Assembly: GCF_900221005.1 (NCBI RefSeq)
Contig: NZ_OBQI01000004.1
Span: 62,001 to 126,000 of the forward strand
Reading direction: 5' to 3'
From: Blastococcus aggregatus
Lineage (GTDB): Bacteria; Actinomycetota; Actinomycetes; Mycobacteriales; Geodermatophilaceae
Length of the DNA: 64,000 nt
A model generated the notes under the pieces. The model saw only the letters and a program-made list of their open reading frames with translations, was not told the DNA's origin and did not search any database. Positions within the stretch are counted from its first letter, which is position 1. Each line of letters opens with the position of its first letter. Made by a program: the position numbers and the translations under genes. Below are positions 1 to 8,459 of the stretch, piece after piece.

Positions 1-638
1 GCGTCGGCACGCGCGGTCAGCGCTCGGAAGGATTCGGGGGCGGTCCAGAACCAGGTGTAGGCGTTGACGACCGTGAACGGCTGCCCGTCCTGCAGCGTCC
101 CGGCCGGATATCGGCCCGTTGTCGGTGACGGCACAGTGAGTGTGCTGAGCGCCTGTTGCGCGAGCTGCGCTGGATCGATCGCGGGCGGAGCCGCTGGCGG
201 GCTCGCCGACCAAAAGGTGAAGTTGCTCGTACCGGGGAACGCCCCAGCGCCGGTGGAGAAGAGGCAGCTGTAGATCGCGCCGTCCGTGCGGCCACCCCAG
301 ACAGGCGAGTCCTTCGGCGGCTGTTGGGCCAGCGCCTGCACGTAGCACTGCATGTCCTGTGACCACCAGGACTGGCCGTCCTGGCAGGGGATGACGGTGC
401 CGGAGGGGCTCACAGAGCAGACAGCCGGCGACGTACCGCCTCCGGCGACGGGAGTCGTCGCGCCCGGTGGGGGCGCCATCCCCACGTCACCCTCGACCCT
501 GTCGACTTCGACCACGCAGATGCCGTGCGAGTCGTACTGCTGGCAGGTCGCCGGGTCAGCGACAGCAGTTGGCGAAGAGACCAGCAAGGCGCCGACGCCC
601 AGCAGCGCACCCGCCAAGGCGAGGACTACTCGTCGCAT
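1..638 (-). CDS. Secreted protein of unknown function, 3' end outside the window
   Basis: The frame is open from the ATG at 638 to the window edge with no stop, so the C-terminus is missing. The N-terminus (MRRVVLALAGALLGVGALLV, then an Ala-x-Ala-like site before ADPATC) is a clear Sec signal peptide. The mature part has scattered cysteines and a Trp-rich segment (QDGQSWWSQDMQCYV) and ends in the window at a conserved-looking AYTWFWTAPESF stretch. It starts 13 bp before the stop of the upstream lipoprotein gene, so the two are translationally coupled. It resembles secreted proteins found beside conjugation-like secretion genes in Streptomyces; that link is recollection only. I do not assign a function. 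Confidence 0.75.
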   Translation of the reverse strand, partial: MRRVVLALAGALLGVGALLVSSPTAVADPATCQQYDSHGICVVEVDRVEGDVGMAPPPGATTPVAGGGTSPAVCSVSPSGTVIPCQDGQSWWSQDMQCYVQALAQQPPKDSPVWGGRTDGAIYSCLFSTGAGAFPGTSNFTFWSASPPAAPPAIDPAQLAQQALSTLTVPSPTTGRYPAGTLQDGQPFTVVNAYTWFWTAPESFRALTARAD

Positions 639-1232
639 GACTGCGCCTGCTTATTCGGTGCGTCGCTGATCCGCCACGACGACGTCTCCGGGTAATTCGT
701 GTTCACGACAGTGAGTTGCTGGATGAGGTACCTCGGACGACCGGGCGGCACGATGGACGTCCCGGAAGCATCGATCGCATCCACCTCGCCCACGTCGACG
801 CAGGCGGTGACGACGACGGTCGGCAGCACGGGTGCCGGCGAAGCGGCGGGACTGTTCGAGAGGTCGGTGCTGGCGGCCGACGCAGTCACCAGCTGCGACC
901 GGCCGGTCTGCCGGTAGCCCTGGGAACGGAACTTGCCGATCGCCGTCGCCTGGGCAGTGGCTTCCGGAGCCACCGCGACCTCGTAGATCCCGTCGAGCGG
1001 GAGCGACGGGTCGAGGTACAGGTCGTCGATCGTCCGCAGGTAGTCCGGGACGAGCGCGACCGCCAGAGCCTGCGCTTCCTCGGCGAGAGTCGAAGTTTGT
1101 CGGTGAGGGGCTCGGCGTCTCGGAAGGCGCTGTCCCTGACGTCGGCGAAGTCGACGAGTCGGAATCGGACGACGAACAACCCAGGGCCGTCAGCGCCAGG
1201 AGCACCGCGGCCGCCCCCGCCATCGTCCGCAT
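626..1232 (-). pseudogene. Lipoprotein gene interrupted by a single-base frameshift
   Basis: A strong ribosome site (GGGAGGTGA, about 9 bp upstream) precedes the ATG at 1232. The N-terminus is a textbook lipoprotein signal with lipobox LTALGC followed by a Ser/Thr/Pro-rich linker (SPTSGTAPSETPSPSPTNFD). The reading frame then becomes nonsense, while a well-behaved frame one base over begins at AEEAQALAVALVPDYLRTID and runs to the TAG at 626. Removing one base near 1085 joins the halves into a protein of about 200 residues. Either the gene is inactivated or the assembly has a one-base error. It overlaps the next gene by 13 bp, which argues that the full-length product is or was real. Confidence 0.7.
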
Positions 1233-1455
1233 CACGCCTGATCACCTCCCAGCACGTCACCGTCTGTCGACCGAGGTTGCCCTCCCGGCCGAGCGGCCGT
1301 GTGACCGCCGTCTCGTTCCCACCCTTTCGGGTGACAGGTTGTCCCTGAGTCCGTCACTCGTCCTCCGCGTCTGGGTGTATCTCGAGGTCCTGACACGCTC
1401 CCGTACCGGAAGCTGGGATGGCGCAGATATCCACAGGGCTACGCAGCGAAGGGCA

Positions 1456-2127
1456 ATGACCCCTGGATTCGAGGGCGGCCGCCAGCGGATGAACGGCACG
1501 TGGATGGCGGCCTCGGTGGCGGCGGCGTTGATCGGCGCCGCAACCACCCCCTGGCTTACTTCTCGTGGGCTTGCGCAGCTCGCGCAGCTCGACGCTGCCC
1601 GTCCGGCCCTGGCGCTGGCCAGCGCCGTCGCCGGCGGTGGGGCAGGAGCCGCAGCGATCGCGACGTCTCACCGTGCGGAGACGTGGTGGCTCGTACCTGC
1701 CCTGATGGTCTGGGGATGTGCCCTGGTCGCCGCGGCCTCCTGCGATGCAGTCACGCAACGCATCCCGACACCACTTGTCCGGCAAGCCGCCGTCGCCACC
1801 GGCGTGCTGCTGACCGCCGGTTCCGCCGCGCACGGCGACTGGCGTGGCCTGCTGCTCAGCGGTCTAGCTGCTGCGGCGGCGGGAGCGGTCCTACTGTTGT
1901 GCTGGCGGTTCGCGGGGACGGGATTCGGGGACGTCCGAATGGCGGCGCTCGGCGGGCTGGGCCTTGGACACGCCACGCACCAGGGGCTCTGGTTGGCGTT
2001 CGTCGCATTCACCGTGATTACCGTGACGCAGGCCGTCATCTCGTTGATGCGGAGCGGGGACCGTCAGACCACCTTCCCCTATGGCCCTGCTCTCGCAGTG
2101 GGCTTCCTGCTGGCAGCCACTCTCTGA
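1456..2127 (+). CDS. Small prepilin peptidase (A24 aspartic protease)
   Basis: About 223 residues, nearly all transmembrane. The two catalytic aspartates of family A24 are visible: the first in CDAVTQRIPTPLV, the second in the diagnostic GxGD box GTGFGDVRMAALGGL. The N-terminal cysteine-rich methylase domain of PilD is absent, as in short TadV-type enzymes. It would cleave type IV or Flp pilin leaders at the cytoplasmic face of the membrane. No pilin or Tad ATPase is inside this window, so the substrate is unknown. The start is uncertain: ATG 1456 or ATG 1489, neither with a strong ribosome site; 1489 would begin right before the first membrane helix. Confidence 0.8.
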   Translation: MTPGFEGGRQRMNGTWMAASVAAALIGAATTPWLTSRGLAQLAQLDAARPALALASAVAGGGAGAAAIATSHRAETWWLVPALMVWGCALVAAASCDAVTQRIPTPLVRQAAVATGVLLTAGSAAHGDWRGLLLSGLAAAAAGAVLLLCWRFAGTGFGDVRMAALGGLGLGHATHQGLWLAFVAFTVITVTQAVISLMRSGDRQTTFPYGPALAVGFLLAATL

Positions 2128-2231
2128 TCCTGGCGTCCATCCGACACCGTGGCGGTGGGTCCCCGAACATCTGTGGCACAGCAGCAAGGCGCGCACGGAA
2201 CCGGAGAGCGCACTGCGGGCTGCGGGCTGCT

Positions 2232-3956
2232 TCACCCGGTTGACAGCGAAGCGGTCCTCGGCTGATCTCCAGCGGGGCCGACGCTCCTGCGCCCCGCCAC
2301 CGCCTCACCGACCGGCTGGTACTGCGGGCCCGGGTCCTCCACCGCGCGGATGACGAACAACCCGTCGGGGCTGGTGAACGAAGCGACTGCCTCGCTGCCG
2401 TCGGCGGCGGCGACAGACTCCAGTTCCGCCTGATTGCTCAGCTGCACGTTCGGAGCCCAGAACGCCAGCCCCGGCACCTGATGCTCGTGGCCGTCGAGGG
2501 TGAGGGTGAAACCGCTGTCAGGCACGCCATAGAGCGCGCCCGGCGTCCTCGTCACCGCATCGAGGAAGGAACGCACCTGTCCCGGCCGGATGGCTAGATC
2601 CAGGCCTGGGTAGCGCAGCCGCGCCCGCTGACCGCTCAAAGCGCGCGCGAGCGTCAGCAGGTCATGGGCATCCTCGTCCGAGAGCGGCTCAGCTGGGATG
2701 GGGATTAGCGCGCCGAGGTGGTCCTGCACCACCTCGAGGGCAGCGACGAGCTCCAGCAGCCCGGCCAGCCCGTCAGGCATCTCCGCGCCGGCCAGGAACG
2801 AGGCGAGGCTGACCGGCCCTCGTCGCAGCCGCAACGTATCTCCGGCGGCGCAGGCGCCCAGCAGCCGGACGGCTGGCAGCGCGTCGTGCGGGTAGCTGCC
2901 GGCCACGGGAGCCAGGTTCATCGTGAACCGCCCGTCCGCACGCTCCCCGTCGTCTTCAAACAGCAACTGCCCCTGCAGTAGTCCACTGGCGTCGGTGCCG
3001 GTCAACGTCGTGCCGTGGCTTCCCGACACCCGTTCGGTGAAGGTAAAGGGCAGCGACACCCCTTGCTGATCGTCCTGCCGCTCAAGGACAAGGGAGCAGT
3101 GCAGGGGCATTCCCGTGGCGTTCGGGATGCTTACTAGGCGCAGCTCGGCGACCTGCTGGGTCGGTTCACCGAGCAGCCGCTGGGTCGCCTCCGATGCGGC
3201 GGTGAGGCGAAGCTCGTCGATGAAGCGCCCGGGGATCTGGACGTCGCCACCCACCCGCAGCGTCTGGCGTAGACGCTCAAAGGTGGCCTGGGCTTCGGGA
3301 TCATCTGCCGGGAAGGAGAATAGTGGCGTCAGCTGAACCGGGTCCTCGGCCGGCGCTTCGGGTCGTTGAGCGGTGAAAATGTTCGCCGGTCCCCAGGGGG
3401 TGTCCCCGGAACGCCACGTCCAGTACGGAGAGATAGTCGCGCCGAGCTCCAGCAGGTCGTCCATCCGCGCGACCAGGTCGGCGCCCGAAGTGAGCGCGGC
3501 GCGCTCCATGCCGTGCTGCTTCGCCCGGCGCAGCAGCTTGTACTGCGCTCCCTCGACGTAGCTGATTAGGTCCTCGCGACCGGCGATTCGTCCATCGAGC
3601 CAGTCCTGCCCGTACCACTCCAGCGCCACGTCGGAAAATTTGGCGCGGAGTCGGTCGAACCAGGCCAGCTCTGCCGGGCTGTGGTTGAGCGGGATAACCA
3701 GCACCCACCGACGCGGCTGGTGCAGTTCGATGGCCCGCTGGCAGGAGCTAGCAATCTGCCGCTTCTGGCCACTCGTCAGGCGCCGGGTGAAAGACTTGAT
3801 TTCGAAGATGGTCAGCCCGTCAGGACCGTCTTGCCGGAGGTCTTGGGCGCCGTCACCGCCGCTGCCGTCGACGCTCGTGGCACCGCACGCATCGCGGACC
3901 AGGAGCTGCCCGACTCGCTCCACTTTTGCAGGATCTAGTCCTGCCCAGTCCAGCAC
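2232..3956 (-). CDS. Orphan PD-(D/E)XK nuclease-domain protein with large uncharacterised C-terminal region
   Basis: About 574 residues from the GTG at 3956; the frame stays open up to 4112 but that extension looks non-coding. The first 110 residues form a restriction-endonuclease-like fold: helix VERVGQLLVRDA, catalytic Asp in GGDGAQD, then E-x-K in TIFEIKSF, followed by a helix with RQIASSCQRA. This order is typical of Mrr-like and related nucleases. The remaining 400 residues match nothing I recognise and have no membrane segment. No methyltransferase, helicase or other partner sits beside it. A stand-alone defence or DNA-repair nuclease is plausible; the target is unknown. Base composition looks slightly less GC-rich than its neighbours. 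Confidence 0.65.
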   Translation of the reverse strand: MLDWAGLDPAKVERVGQLLVRDACGATSVDGSGGDGAQDLRQDGPDGLTIFEIKSFTRRLTSGQKRQIASSCQRAIELHQPRRWVLVIPLNHSPAELAWFDRLRAKFSDVALEWYGQDWLDGRIAGREDLISYVEGAQYKLLRRAKQHGMERAALTSGADLVARMDDLLELGATISPYWTWRSGDTPWGPANIFTAQRPEAPAEDPVQLTPLFSFPADDPEAQATFERLRQTLRVGGDVQIPGRFIDELRLTAASEATQRLLGEPTQQVAELRLVSIPNATGMPLHCSLVLERQDDQQGVSLPFTFTERVSGSHGTTLTGTDASGLLQGQLLFEDDGERADGRFTMNLAPVAGSYPHDALPAVRLLGACAAGDTLRLRRGPVSLASFLAGAEMPDGLAGLLELVAALEVVQDHLGALIPIPAEPLSDEDAHDLLTLARALSGQRARLRYPGLDLAIRPGQVRSFLDAVTRTPGALYGVPDSGFTLTLDGHEHQVPGLAFWAPNVQLSNQAELESVAAADGSEAVASFTSPDGLFVIRAVEDPGPQYQPVGEAVAGRRSVGPAGDQPRTASLSTG

Positions 3957-4151
3957 GGCACCATTGTCTCGCCAGGCACCGACATTGTGGCCGCTCGAAG
4001 CGGCACAAGGCGCTATGAAGTGCCTACGGAAGCCGGTGATGGGCGGGTGAGGACCGCAAGATTTCGTCACAGGCATAGTGGGGCGCGGCATCTGGCGGCG
4101 TTCGCCCGACAACCTGCGGACTTTCGCTCACCGGCCACCTGCGTCTTTGCA

Positions 4152-4259
4152 GGTCAGCACACCGATTCCCGGGTCTACACCCCGAAGATGCCCGGCGAGC
4201 CGATGCGGGTGCAGCCCAGCCGCGCCAAGCGTCCTACCAGCGAAGATACAGTTGGCTGA
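4152..4259 (+). pseudogene. C-terminal gene remnant with the MPGEPMRVQPSRA motif
   Basis: The frame reads HTDSRVYTPKMPGEPMRVQP and continues to a TGA at 4259. It is homologous to the C-terminal end of the short frame at 45295-45456 (IYPWNMPGDPVRVQPSRARQ). The DNA between 4188 and 4226 matches 45391-45429 at 36 of 39 bases. No proper start or domain precedes it, so it looks like the decayed 3' end of a gene. The parent family is not recognised. Confidence 0.45.
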
Positions 4260-4598
4260 CCCGTCAGCACTGGTAGCGCACCGCTCGCTCGCCGGATGCA
4301 GCATGTGGCTCGCGGGCAGGCTTTGTCATGGCTCCTCCGGAGAGCTGGCCCGCCGCCTCGGCCGGCGCCGGATCACCTCGAGAAGGCGCGGAACGAGCCG
4401 GGTTGGTGACAGCCGCGCGCGAGCCGCGGATCAGCGAACGCTGAAGGTCCTGGGAGCGACACTGCTCGGGCACGCCTTGCCTCCGGGGTGACATCCCGTC
4501 TCCCGAAGGTGCGACGCGGCGTGCAGGCGACGCCCCGATCGTCGGCCCCTGCCCCGTGGGCGATGCCATGCCCGCTCGGGAGTCGTACCGAGGTGCCA

Positions 4599-4614
4599 TG
4601 ACGGTCTCGTGACA
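4599..4614 (+). promoter_or_regulatory. Direct-repeat operator A (TGACG-N6-TGACA)
   Basis: Two half-sites whose starts are 11 bp apart, 101 bp before the lipoprotein start at 4715. It is one of a family of sites in this window that fit an OmpR/PhoB-type regulator. Confidence 0.5.
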
Positions 4615-4714
4615 GACGCACGATCCACCGTGCCGTTGCCGGCCAGCCGTCTGCAGAGTGGACAGGTCGACAGAGCGCGTTCCGCGCCCCCCGCGACGAC
4701 GGAGGAGGCCCGAC

Positions 4715-5230
4715 ATGGCCGATCAGCTGGGACGACCGCACACCCGGCCACTGCTGGCCGCCGCCCTGGTGCTCGCCACGTTGGGGCTGTCGGCTTGCGG
4801 AGACGAGGACGACAACGCCCTGGCGCCGTCGCTCGAGCCGGCGAGCGTGCCGGACATCCGCGGGCCAGAGGACCCCGACGATCCCTACGTCGGGCTGCTG
4901 GACGAGGCCTTCCGCGAGGACCTCGAGGCCTACTCCCAGCAGGAGGTCACGCTGCTCGCCGCGGTCGAGGAAGTGATCTCCCCGCGGGCCTTCACCGTCA
5001 CCTCCACCGCCGGTGAGGATCTCGATCCGGTCCTCGTGGTGACCACCGCGGACGTCGGGAACATCGACCCGGAGGTCGGCCAGGAGCTGGTGATCGCAGC
5101 GACACCGGTGGAGGACTTCGACGCTGATACCGCGATCGAGGAGCTGCGCCTCGACCTGGACGCGACGGAACTCGACGCCTGGGATGACGACGTCTATCTC
5201 CTCGCCACGATCCTGGAGGAGGCGCCGTGA
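4715..5230 (+). CDS. Small lipoprotein with a predicted OB-like beta domain (paralogue 1 of 3)
   Basis: 171 residues. A perfect GGAGGAGG ribosome site lies 6 bp before the ATG. The signal peptide ends in lipobox LSACG, so the protein is anchored on the outer face of the membrane. An acidic linker is followed by a beta-rich domain starting QQEVTLLAAVEEVISPRAFT, which pairs with similar segments in the lipoproteins at 16269 and 32001 (pattern: x-V-T-V-x-G-x-V-x-E-V, then a two-strand loop and a second hydrophobic strand). The pattern resembles a small OB-fold. It probably forms its own transcription unit under operator A. Function unknown. Confidence 0.8.
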   Translation: MADQLGRPHTRPLLAAALVLATLGLSACGDEDDNALAPSLEPASVPDIRGPEDPDDPYVGLLDEAFREDLEAYSQQEVTLLAAVEEVISPRAFTVTSTAGEDLDPVLVVTTADVGNIDPEVGQELVIAATPVEDFDADTAIEELRLDLDATELDAWDDDVYLLATILEEAP

Positions 5231-5284
5231 CGGATCACCGCCGCCTGCGCAGACCGTCATTGCATGCCGGCGACAGCGGCCACA

Positions 5285-5300
5285 TGACAGTTTCCTGACA
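5285..5300 (+). promoter_or_regulatory. Direct-repeat operator B (TGACA-N6-TGACA)
   Basis: Two perfect TGACA half-sites at 11-bp spacing, only 33 bp before the ATG of the dikinase-like gene at 5333. The closeness suggests a very short or absent leader. Confidence 0.6.
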
Positions 5301-5332
5301 AGACGCCCGTCGATGCCTTGGGCGCCTCCCTC

Positions 5333-7414
5333 ATGGCAACTCACGTGATCATGAAGGTTGCCCCTGCTGACGACGATTCCTCGTCTCCCCCGGAAGAAGC
5401 CGGTCCGTGCGTTGTGCGCCTCGAGGAGGAGACGGCCGCGCAGCACGAGCTCACCGGCGCCAAGGCCTCGGCGCTTGCCACCGCCCGCAGGCAGGGCCTC
5501 CCGACCGTTCCCGGCTTCGTCATCACCGTCGACGAGGTCGAGCGCATCGCGGCCGGCGGGCCGCTGGGCGAGCCCGTCCTCCAGGCCTGGCGCGAGCTGT
5601 CCGACGACGGCCGCAGAGCCCTCGTCGTCCGCAGCAGCTCCACGGTCGAGGATCTGGGTGACTCCTCGATGGCCGGGCGGTTCGAGTCGGTCGTGGGCGT
5701 GACCGGGTGGGATGCGTTCCGACGCGCCGTGGCCGTCGTCGTGGCGTCCCGGCACGACGCCGCCGCGGGGTCGGACACCCTGACCGGCCACGAGCCGCTC
5801 GCCGTCCTGGTGCAGCCGCTGCTCGACGCCCGCTGCGGCGGGGTGCTGTTCGGGATCGACCCGGTGTCGGGCCGCGAGGACCGGCTGGTCGTCGCCGCCG
5901 TCGAAGGTGGACCCGATCGCCTGGTGAGCGGCGAGGTCGACGGGGACCGCTACGAGCTGGACCCGACCGGCGAGCGCACCGAGATCAGCCGCGGAGACGG
6001 CGGCGTCCGGCTGAGCAGGGCGCAGCTGCGCGAGCTGGCCCGGCTGGCGAAGCGGACGGCGGAGGTCTTCGGGGGGCCGCAGGACGTGGAGTGGGCGTAC
6101 GACGACGCCGGGCGGCTACGGCTGCTGCAGAGCAGACCCGTGACCGCCGAGCCCCGGGGCCGGCCGACGGGACCGGTGCTCGGCCCGGGTCCGATCACCG
6201 AGACGTTCCCCGAGCCGCTCCAGCCCCTCGAGATCGACCTGTGGGTGGCGCCGCTGCGCGAGGCACTCCGGGAGGCCCTGCTGCTCGCCGGCACCGCGGA
6301 CGGAGCCTCGGTGGACGCCTCGCCGCTGGTCACCGTCCTCGGCGGCCGCGTCGCGGTCGACCTCGACCTGCTGGAACCGCGGCAGGAGACCCCCCGCGTC
6401 CTCGACCGGCTCGATCCCCGCCCGCGCGTGCGCAGGCTGCGGGCGTCCTGGCGGGTCGGCCGGCTGCGCTCGGCGCTGCCGGCGCTCGCCCGGGACGTGC
6501 TCGTGTCCGCGGACGGGGTCCTGAGCGGGGTCCCGGAGCTCCCGGAGCTCACCGACCGGCAACTCGTGGCCGTCCTGCACCGCGCCCGGCCGGCCCTGGT
6601 CTCCGTGCACGCGCACGAGGTGCTCGTCGGCATGCTCGTGGACCCCGCCGCCCCGCGGCTCACCGGCGTCAGCGCGGCGCTGCGGGTTCTGGCCCGCGCG
6701 CGACAGGCCGGCATCCCCGAGGCCGAGATCGTCGCCACCAACCCGGTCGTCCTGGCCCTCGCCGCGCCCCGCATCGCCTGCTGCCCGCAACTGCCGCCCG
6801 ACGTGGCGGCCCCGGCCGGTGGCCCTCCGGGCGACGCGGACGACGCCGGACTGCTGCGCGAGGCCCTGCGCCTCCGCGTGCGGTGGCTTCAGGAGGTCAC
6901 CGCGCGCGCGGCCTGGACGCTGGGCGAGCGGCTGGCCGCAGCGGGCCGGCTGTCCCGTCCTGAAGACGTCCGGGGTCTCCGGCTGGACGACCTCGCCGCC
7001 GCGGTCCGCGACGTCGGCTACGAGCTCCGCCCCGAGCCCGTCGAACCGGAGGACCCGCTTCCCGCCCGGTTCCGGCTGGGCTCGACCGGGCGGCCCATCC
7101 CCGTCATCGGCACCGCCGCCGGCACGGGAGCCGGTGGGGGTGCCGGCAGCGGTCCGGTGCACCACGGCGCGGACCCTCCCGCGGGGGCCGTGCTCGTGGT
7201 CCGGACGCTGGACCCCTCCCTGGCGCCGGTTCTGCCCCGGCTGGCCGGTCTGGTCGCCGAGACCGGCAGCGTCCTCGCGCACCTGGCGATCCTGGCCCGC
7301 GAGTCCGGGGTGCCCGTGGTCGTCGGCTTCTCCGGAGCAGTGGACCGGTTCGCCGAGGGGGCGACCGTCCGGGTCGACGGCGCCTCGGGTGCCGTCGAGG
7401 AGGAGACGTCGTGA
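5333..7414 (+). CDS. PEP-synthase-like dikinase: ATP-grasp domain plus swivelling His domain, no PEP-binding barrel
   Basis: 693 residues from ATG 5333 (TTG 5318 and ATG 5351 are alternatives; no ribosome site is visible). The N-terminal third is a PPDK/PpsA ATP-grasp domain: LTGAKASALATARRQGLPTVPGF, VVRSSSTVEDLGDSSMAGRF and PQDVEWAYDDAGRLRLLQSR. The C-terminus is the mobile phosphohistidine domain, with the expected His in GSVLAHLAILARESGVPVVV. The PEP/pyruvate TIM barrel of PpsA is absent; the middle 300 residues are unlike PpsA. This ATP-grasp, linker, His layout is that of rifampin phosphotransferase, so it may phosphorylate a small molecule using ATP. It heads a five-gene run with membrane proteins and a phosphoesterase, overlapping the next gene by GTGA. 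Confidence 0.8.
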   Translation: MATHVIMKVAPADDDSSSPPEEAGPCVVRLEEETAAQHELTGAKASALATARRQGLPTVPGFVITVDEVERIAAGGPLGEPVLQAWRELSDDGRRALVVRSSSTVEDLGDSSMAGRFESVVGVTGWDAFRRAVAVVVASRHDAAAGSDTLTGHEPLAVLVQPLLDARCGGVLFGIDPVSGREDRLVVAAVEGGPDRLVSGEVDGDRYELDPTGERTEISRGDGGVRLSRAQLRELARLAKRTAEVFGGPQDVEWAYDDAGRLRLLQSRPVTAEPRGRPTGPVLGPGPITETFPEPLQPLEIDLWVAPLREALREALLLAGTADGASVDASPLVTVLGGRVAVDLDLLEPRQETPRVLDRLDPRPRVRRLRASWRVGRLRSALPALARDVLVSADGVLSGVPELPELTDRQLVAVLHRARPALVSVHAHEVLVGMLVDPAAPRLTGVSAALRVLARARQAGIPEAEIVATNPVVLALAAPRIACCPQLPPDVAAPAGGPPGDADDAGLLREALRLRVRWLQEVTARAAWTLGERLAAAGRLSRPEDVRGLRLDDLAAAVRDVGYELRPEPVEPEDPLPARFRLGSTGRPIPVIGTAAGTGAGGGAGSGPVHHGADPPAGAVLVVRTLDPSLAPVLPRLAGLVAETGSVLAHLAILARESGVPVVVGFSGAVDRFAEGATVRVDGASGAVEEETS

Positions 7415-7968
7415 GGAAGCTGAGCTGGATCGTCGCTTCGGTCGCGCTGATCGCCTGTGCCGGGTACTTGTTCGTCTACATCTACCGGTGGGAGTGGCAC
7501 CGGGCCCTCCTGGTCGGGATCCTCTTCCTCGCCACGCTCGTCGGCCTGTGCACCGGCCTGGTCCTGCGCCGGCTGTCCGCCGTGGCGCATCGTGCGCCGA
7601 CCCGCGACGACCACCCGCCCGCGGCGCTCGAGCGGCTGCGGGCCGCACCGGTGGAGAGCCGGCCGTTCCCGTGGCTGCGGCCGCCGTCGCGGTCGCGGTC
7701 GCTCGACGGTGCGCACATCTTCATCCCGGTGCTGCTCGGCGGCGGCTTCCTGGTCTCGGGGATCGCGTGGGCGATCGAACGCGTCGCCGGGAGCTCCGCA
7801 CGTTCCGGGGTCGAGGAGCAGCTTGCCGCTGATCTCGAGGGCATCGCCTTTCCGACCACTCCCCTGGTACCGACGGACGCCGAACTGCTGGCGTGCGGCG
7901 ACGACTACGCCGACGACGCCGCCCTGCGCGTGCTGCTCGGACCGGCCTCCAGCGGGTCGTACCGGTGA
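7411..7968 (+). CDS. Membrane protein of unknown function in the dikinase operon
   Basis: 185 residues. The GTG start overlaps the dikinase stop (GTGA), so translation is coupled. Two membrane helices lie at the N-terminus (WIVASVALIACAGYLFVYIY and ALLVGILFLATLVGLCTGLV), followed by a cytoplasmic Arg/Pro-rich loop and a third helix (IFIPVLLGGGFLVSGIAWAI). The C-terminal 60 residues are soluble and contain a single Cys. No known domain is recognised. It probably works with the dikinase and the next small protein. Confidence 0.75.
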   Translation: MRKLSWIVASVALIACAGYLFVYIYRWEWHRALLVGILFLATLVGLCTGLVLRRLSAVAHRAPTRDDHPPAALERLRAAPVESRPFPWLRPPSRSRSLDGAHIFIPVLLGGGFLVSGIAWAIERVAGSSARSGVEEQLAADLEGIAFPTTPLVPTDAELLACGDDYADDAALRVLLGPASSGSYR

Positions 7969-8369
7969 AGCGCGCCGTCGTCGGGCTACTCGCCGCCGCG
8001 CTGGCGGTCGTCGGCGTCCTACTCCTCCGGGCGGAGCTGATGACCGTCGAGGTGCCTCAGCCCGCCGGTTCCTACACCGACGTCGTCGTGCGCGCCTCGA
8101 CGGTGCGGGAGGACCCGGCCGTCACCGAGGAGATGACCCGGGGCCTGGTGAGCACCTGCCGGCTCCTGGTCGACGCCGACGTGGTGGAGGACACCTTCCT
8201 GCCGCTGGGTGGAACCGACTTCGGCTTCCGGCTGCGGCCGGGTCTGGACGAGTTCGAGCGGCGGGAGCTGCGGGGCTGCCTCAGCGACCTGCGGGTGCAG
8301 CACCTGCTGCTCGACGTCCGCCGGCTCACGACGATCACCCCGGCGGCCGAGATCGGCCCCGACGCCTGA
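7965..8369 (+). CDS. Small membrane-anchored protein, dikinase operon
   Basis: 134 residues from a GTG that overlaps the previous stop (GTGA). One N-terminal helix (VVGLLAAALAVVGVLLL) acts as anchor or uncleaved signal; the rest (VVVRASTVREDPAVTEEMTR ... CRLLVDADVV ... RELRGCLSDLRVQHLLLDV) is soluble with two cysteines (about positions 62 and 103) that could pair outside the cell. The domain alternates strands and helices but matches no family I know. The tight overlap ties it to the dikinase operon. Confidence 0.75.
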   Translation: MKRAVVGLLAAALAVVGVLLLRAELMTVEVPQPAGSYTDVVVRASTVREDPAVTEEMTRGLVSTCRLLVDADVVEDTFLPLGGTDFGFRLRPGLDEFERRELRGCLSDLRVQHLLLDVRRLTTITPAAEIGPDA

Positions 8370-8459
8370 CGGCGGACCGGAACGCCCCGCGCCCCGCCCG
8401 TGTTGCCACTGACAGGGACGACGGGACGACGACGAGCACATCGGAGGTGGACGAGGACC

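Larger units (their letters stand above)
3957..4714. other. Intergenic stretch without a convincing gene
   Basis: This 750-bp interval holds the possible upstream extension of the nuclease frame, a short coding remnant at 4152-4259 and one direct-repeat operator at 4599. Otherwise I see no open frame with coding bias on either strand. Confidence 0.5.

Noticed and set aside
8401-8425. Possible operator before the Tat phosphoesterase
   Set aside because: TTGCC and TGACA are present but their starts are 7 bp apart, not 11, and the gene appears to belong to the upstream operon.
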